Positions 15,215 to 17,043 of a stretch of DNA of 17,043 nucleotides are shown piece after piece. The notes beneath the pieces are model-generated. The model was not told where the DNA came from. It worked only from the letters and a program-made list of their open reading frames with translations, and ran no database searches. Position 1 is the stretch's first letter. Each line of letters starts with the position of its first letter. The translations under genes were made by a program, and so were the position numbers. The DNA is from VMCP01 sp964592635 (GTDB taxonomy: Bacteria; Bacteroidota; Bacteroidia; NS11-12g; UBA955). The stretch lies in NCBI GenBank assembly GCA_964592635.1, contig CAZQFZ010000054.1, positions 1-17,043 on the forward strand, written 5' to 3'.

Positions 15215-15334
15215 TTCAAATCAGTCGCTTTCGCCTCAAATCAGTCACTTTCGCTTCTAATCAGACACCCAACCTTCTAATCAGACACCCAAGCTTCTAA
15301 CCAGTCGCTTTCGCCTCTAATTAATAGATTACGC
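15215..15334 (-). repeat. 20-bp tandem repeat (minisatellite) with two unit types
   Basis: Six consecutive 20-bp units can be laid out without gaps from 15215. Reading the plus strand, the first half is nearly constant, (T/C)TC(A/T)AATCAG. The second half is either TCGCTTTCGC (type A: 15215-15234, 15235-15254 with one change, 15295-15314) or ACACCCAASC (type B: 15255-15274, 15275-15294). The sixth unit (15315-15334) is decayed and carries the stop codon of the DUF3467 gene. A further weak match, TTCGCTTTC, lies upstream near 15203-15211. The period is not a multiple of three, so this is not a protein repeat. Confidence 0.85.
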
Positions 15335-15649
15335 CTGACCAGTTTGTCCCCCAAAATTCAAGGGAAAACTAGCTGAATTGCCTTCTTGTAAATCGACTTC
15401 CCCGAAATGCTCTTCGAATTTGGAAAGATTATCACTCAAAGCCATTAACAAACGCTTGGCGTGTTGAGGTGCCAAAATTATTCGGCTTTTAACTCGACCT
15501 TTCGGAAGCCCTGGCATCATTCGAACAAAATCAATGACGAATTCGGTTTGACTGTGGGTAATAATTGCAAAATTGGAATAGGTTCCATCGGCCATTTCCT
15601 CGCTTAATTCAATATCCACTGTGGGATGGTTGTTATCTGGATTCGACAT
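15329..15649 (-). CDS. DUF3467 domain protein (small, conserved, function unknown)
   Basis: This protein of 106 residues starts at the ATG at 15649, 2 bp past the stop codon of ridA. The longer frame would overlap ridA. It matches the DUF3467 family, small cytosolic proteins common in Bacteroidota and some other phyla. Visible features are an acidic start (VDIELSEEMADGTYSNFAIITHS, about 12-34), EFVIDFVRMMPGLPKGRVKSRIILAPQHAKRLLMAL (about 37-72) and a Gly/Gln-rich tail. There are no transmembrane segments or signal peptide. The function is not known. Tight coupling to ridA suggests one transcript and perhaps translational coupling. The final codons overlap the end of a 20-bp tandem repeat block. 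Confidence 0.9.
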   Translation of the reverse strand: MSNPDNNHPTVDIELSEEMADGTYSNFAIITHSQTEFVIDFVRMMPGLPKGRVKSRIILAPQHAKRLLMALSDNLSKFEEHFGEVDLQEGNSASFPLNFGGQTGQA

Positions 15650-15651
15650 AA

Positions 15652-16032
15652 TTAAAATTTTACACAAATTACGGAAATTTCCACCAAAGCATCCTTAGGT
15701 AATCGAGAAACCTCCACTGTTTCACGAGCTGGAAAAATATCCTTAAAAAATATAGCATAAACCTCATTCACTTTGGGAAAATCATTCATATCCTTTAAAA
15801 AAATGGTGGTTTTTACAACATCCCCAAAATCTAAACCCTTTACATTCATGATAGCTTGAATATTCTTCATCACTTGCGTAGTTTGTTCTTTAATATCTTG
15901 GGAAACAAACAATCCTGTTTGTGGATCCAAACCGATTTGTCCCGAAAAATAATATTGATTACCTACTTGAACGGCTTGGCTGTAAGGCCCAATTGGTGCA
16001 GGGGCGTTCTCAGAAAAAATAGTTTCTCTCAT
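15652..16032 (-). CDS. ridA: RidA-family enamine/imine deaminase
   Basis: RidA hydrolyses reactive enamine/imine intermediates such as 2-aminoacrylate made by PLP enzymes, protecting cellular enzymes from damage. The ATG at 16032 gives 126 residues, the standard length, starting at the expected place before APAPIGPYSQAVQVG (10-24). The family motif FSGQIGLDPQTG is at 29-40, and the carboxylate-binding arginine is R103 in FPARETVEVSRLPKDALVEI. The fold is a homotrimer in the cytosol. A longer in-frame reading to 16137 has a lipoprotein-like N-terminus, but it overlaps the divergent gene and is rejected. The gene is followed after 2 bp by the DUF3467 gene, and its start is 26 bp from that of the divergent hydroxyacyl-CoA-dehydrogenase-like gene. 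Confidence 0.95.
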   Translation of the reverse strand: MRETIFSENAPAPIGPYSQAVQVGNQYYFSGQIGLDPQTGLFVSQDIKEQTTQVMKNIQAIMNVKGLDFGDVVKTTIFLKDMNDFPKVNEVYAIFFKDIFPARETVEVSRLPKDALVEISVICVKF

Positions 16033-16043
16033 ATGATTTGGTG

Positions 16044-16051
16044 TATTTTTG
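16044..16051 (+). promoter_or_regulatory. Possible -7 box for the hydroxyacyl-CoA-dehydrogenase-like gene
   Basis: TATTTTTG is an exact TAnnTTTG match ending 7 bp before the ATG at 16059, so the transcript would start at or next to the initiation codon. The box lies inside the 26-bp gap between the divergent starts. The -33 position falls within the ridA coding region and has no clear TTG. Confidence 0.45.
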
Positions 16052-16058
16052 TGTGAAC

Positions 16059-16748
16059 ATGAAAATAGCAGTACTGGGATCAGGTAAAAAATTGGATTCG
16101 TGGAAAGCCAAACACGCAATGAATTCCGCAATAACATACGTGCAAGATACGAAATCCTGCAACGAATTTGATGTATTTATAGATTTGAATTTTGATGAAT
16201 ATCCAAAAAGAATTGCAGAATATGCAAATTTTAACCATATACTGTTCTTACTTTCATCCAACTTAATTTCAATAGACCAAGCCATTTTTGACGCACAAAT
16301 CCATCATCCCCCAAAAAACATAGCGGGATTTTGCGCTTTTCCCCATTTAATCGAACGCAATACATTGGAAATTTGTATGCCCAACTCCATTAACCAACAG
16401 GTTGATTTTCAACAAGAAAAATACATGCAAAGATTCAATTCTATCGGGATAACTTTGGGCTATGAAAAAATGCAATGGGTAAAACCGAGAACGGGTTTGG
16501 TAACTGCTCGGGTATTGTGCATGATAATCAACGAAGCATACAATACAGTTCAAGAAGGAACTGCAAATAAACACGATATCAACATTGCCATGAAATTGGG
16601 CACGAATTATCCTAAAGGACCATTTGAATACGTCGAATTATTTGGAATTGACTTAATATACAAACAGTTAGAATCACTATTCGAAGATACAAAAGAAGAA
16701 CGATACAAAATTTGCAGCTTATTAAAAAGCGAATATTTAATCGCTTAA
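16059..16748 (+). CDS. Shortened 3-hydroxyacyl-CoA dehydrogenase-like protein
   Basis: The C-terminal half (about 138-208) is clearly a 3-hydroxyacyl-CoA dehydrogenase C-terminal helical domain. It contains RTGLVTARVLCMIINEAYNTVQEGTA and DINIAMKLGTNYPKGPFEYVELFGID, matching the family pattern PGFIVNR...NEA...EG.A...DID.AMKLG..yPMGPfEl.D..GlD. The N-terminal part is only about 95 residues before GFCAFPH, against roughly 150 in standard enzymes. It starts with a Rossmann-like strand, MKIAVLGSG, but lacks the third glycine. At the catalytic site, where active enzymes have GLHFFNP and a later Asn in PGFIVNR, this protein has C92 (GFCAFPH) and A150 (TGLVTAR). The Glu of the His-Glu dyad appears to be kept as E104. 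Real enzymatic activity is therefore doubtful. The frame has no stops or frameshift, so it looks like an intact divergent family and not a pseudogene. The start is the ATG at 16059; an upstream TTG overlaps the promoter box. Confidence 0.8.
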   Translation: MKIAVLGSGKKLDSWKAKHAMNSAITYVQDTKSCNEFDVFIDLNFDEYPKRIAEYANFNHILFLLSSNLISIDQAIFDAQIHHPPKNIAGFCAFPHLIERNTLEICMPNSINQQVDFQQEKYMQRFNSIGITLGYEKMQWVKPRTGLVTARVLCMIINEAYNTVQEGTANKHDINIAMKLGTNYPKGPFEYVELFGIDLIYKQLESLFEDTKEERYKICSLLKSEYLIA

Positions 16749-16922
16749 CCAATGTTATTAATTAGTCCTCAAGATTAGGAAACGGGTCTAACCAAAAACA
16801 TTCGTATTCAAAACGTGTTCAAATTTTCCTATTAAGTTGCATATAATTTATTAAATAAAAAGACAACTATTTAAGCACCAGAATCAAATTCATAATTCGC
16901 ACCTTTTTGAATCCTATTTGAT

Positions 16923-16970
16923 TGATTCAATAAAAAAAGCCACCCGAAGGTGGCTTTTTTTATTGAATCA
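16923..16970. terminator. Bidirectional hairpin terminator with 22-bp perfect arms
   Basis: The arms at 16923-16944 and 16949-16970 are perfect reverse complements around a CGAA tetraloop. The core GCCACC/GGTGGC is flanked by seven A and seven T, then by AT-rich extensions (ATTGAATCA). The A and T tracts make it functional in both directions, for the plus-strand gene ending at 16748 and the minus-strand gene ending at 16992. Confidence 0.92.
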
Positions 16971-16991
16971 CTATGTAACTAACTGTTTCTA

Positions 16992-17043
16992 TTAATGTTG
17001 GATGTTGATCTTAGTGCTTACTACTTTTTCGCCACTGATTACT
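16992..17043 (-). CDS. C-terminal fragment of a gene entering from the right edge, probable T9SS-type C-terminus
   Basis: A minus-strand frame open from the window edge ends at TAA (16992-16994) and encodes VISGEKVVSTKINIQH. The pattern (V-I-x-G, polar residues, then K-x-x-I-Q and a stop) resembles the last strand of type IX secretion type-A sorting domains. The stop lies just upstream of the bidirectional terminator, which supports its being a real gene end. Only 16 codons are visible, so the function cannot be assigned and the T9SS link is tentative. Confidence 0.5.
   Translation of the reverse strand, partial: VISGEKVVSTKINIQH

Noticed and set aside
15215..15334. Could the 20-bp tandem units be a CRISPR array?
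   Set aside because: There are no unique spacers between units, the units abut directly and are only 20 bp, and no cas genes are present.
16033..16137. N-terminal extension of RidA that looks like a lipoprotein signal peptide with the lipobox-like LLFSC
   Set aside because: It lies antisense to the Rossmann strand of the divergent gene. The ATG at 16032 gives the exact family length and N-terminus, so the hydrophobic run is coincidental.

Overview
The window looks like a chromosomal housekeeping segment from a member of the Bacteroidota, most likely a Flavobacteriales-type aquatic lineage. The evidence is low-GC DNA, a type III glutamine synthetase, a secreted protein with a type IX secretion (T9SS) type-A C-terminal sorting domain, a Bacteroidota-style dipeptidyl peptidase IV, and many gene starts preceded by the Bacteroidota -7 element TAnnTTTG. 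Recognisable Shine-Dalgarno sequences are mostly absent, as expected for this phylum. I see no rRNA, tRNA, insertion sequence, prophage or CRISPR array, and no intergenic gap exceeds 300 bp.

Layout. (1) 1-5029, minus strand: the N-terminal codons of a PpiD/SurA-like periplasmic peptidyl-prolyl isomerase (continuing off the left edge), an Asp-box beta-propeller T9SS cargo protein, thioredoxin reductase trxB, and a type III glutamine synthetase. (2) 5253-13266, plus strand: a Kup potassium transporter divergent from the glutamine synthetase, a secreted dipeptidyl peptidase IV, a Bcp/PrxQ thiol peroxidase, glycerol-3-phosphate dehydrogenase gpsA, a PduO-type corrinoid adenosyltransferase, and a YceI-family lipoprotein closed by a strong hairpin terminator. 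(3) 13447-16032, minus strand: a PaaN-type aldehyde dehydrogenase, a 20-bp tandem-repeat block, a small DUF3467 protein and a RidA deaminase. The last two form a tight pair. (4) 16059-16748, plus strand: a shortened 3-hydroxyacyl-CoA-dehydrogenase-like protein, divergent from ridA with only 26 bp between start codons. (5) A 22-bp-arm bidirectional hairpin terminator, then the last 16 codons of a minus-strand gene that runs off the right edge and probably encodes another T9SS-type C-terminus.

How the genes relate. Most are independent single-gene units with their own promoters. Functional themes are thiol redox (trxB, bcp), nitrogen assimilation and reactive-imine clean-up (glutamine synthetase, ridA), secreted proteolysis (DPP IV), phospholipid precursor supply (gpsA), B12 cofactor activation (pduO), and possible aromatic or acyl-CoA catabolism (paaN and the hydroxyacyl-CoA-dehydrogenase-like gene). 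I found no clear new multi-gene system. The best candidates for a second look are the 20-bp minisatellite with two alternating cassette types beside DUF3467, the hydroxyacyl-CoA-dehydrogenase homologue that appears to lack its catalytic histidine and half its NAD fold, and a pair of near-identical 31-bp direct repeats after bcp.
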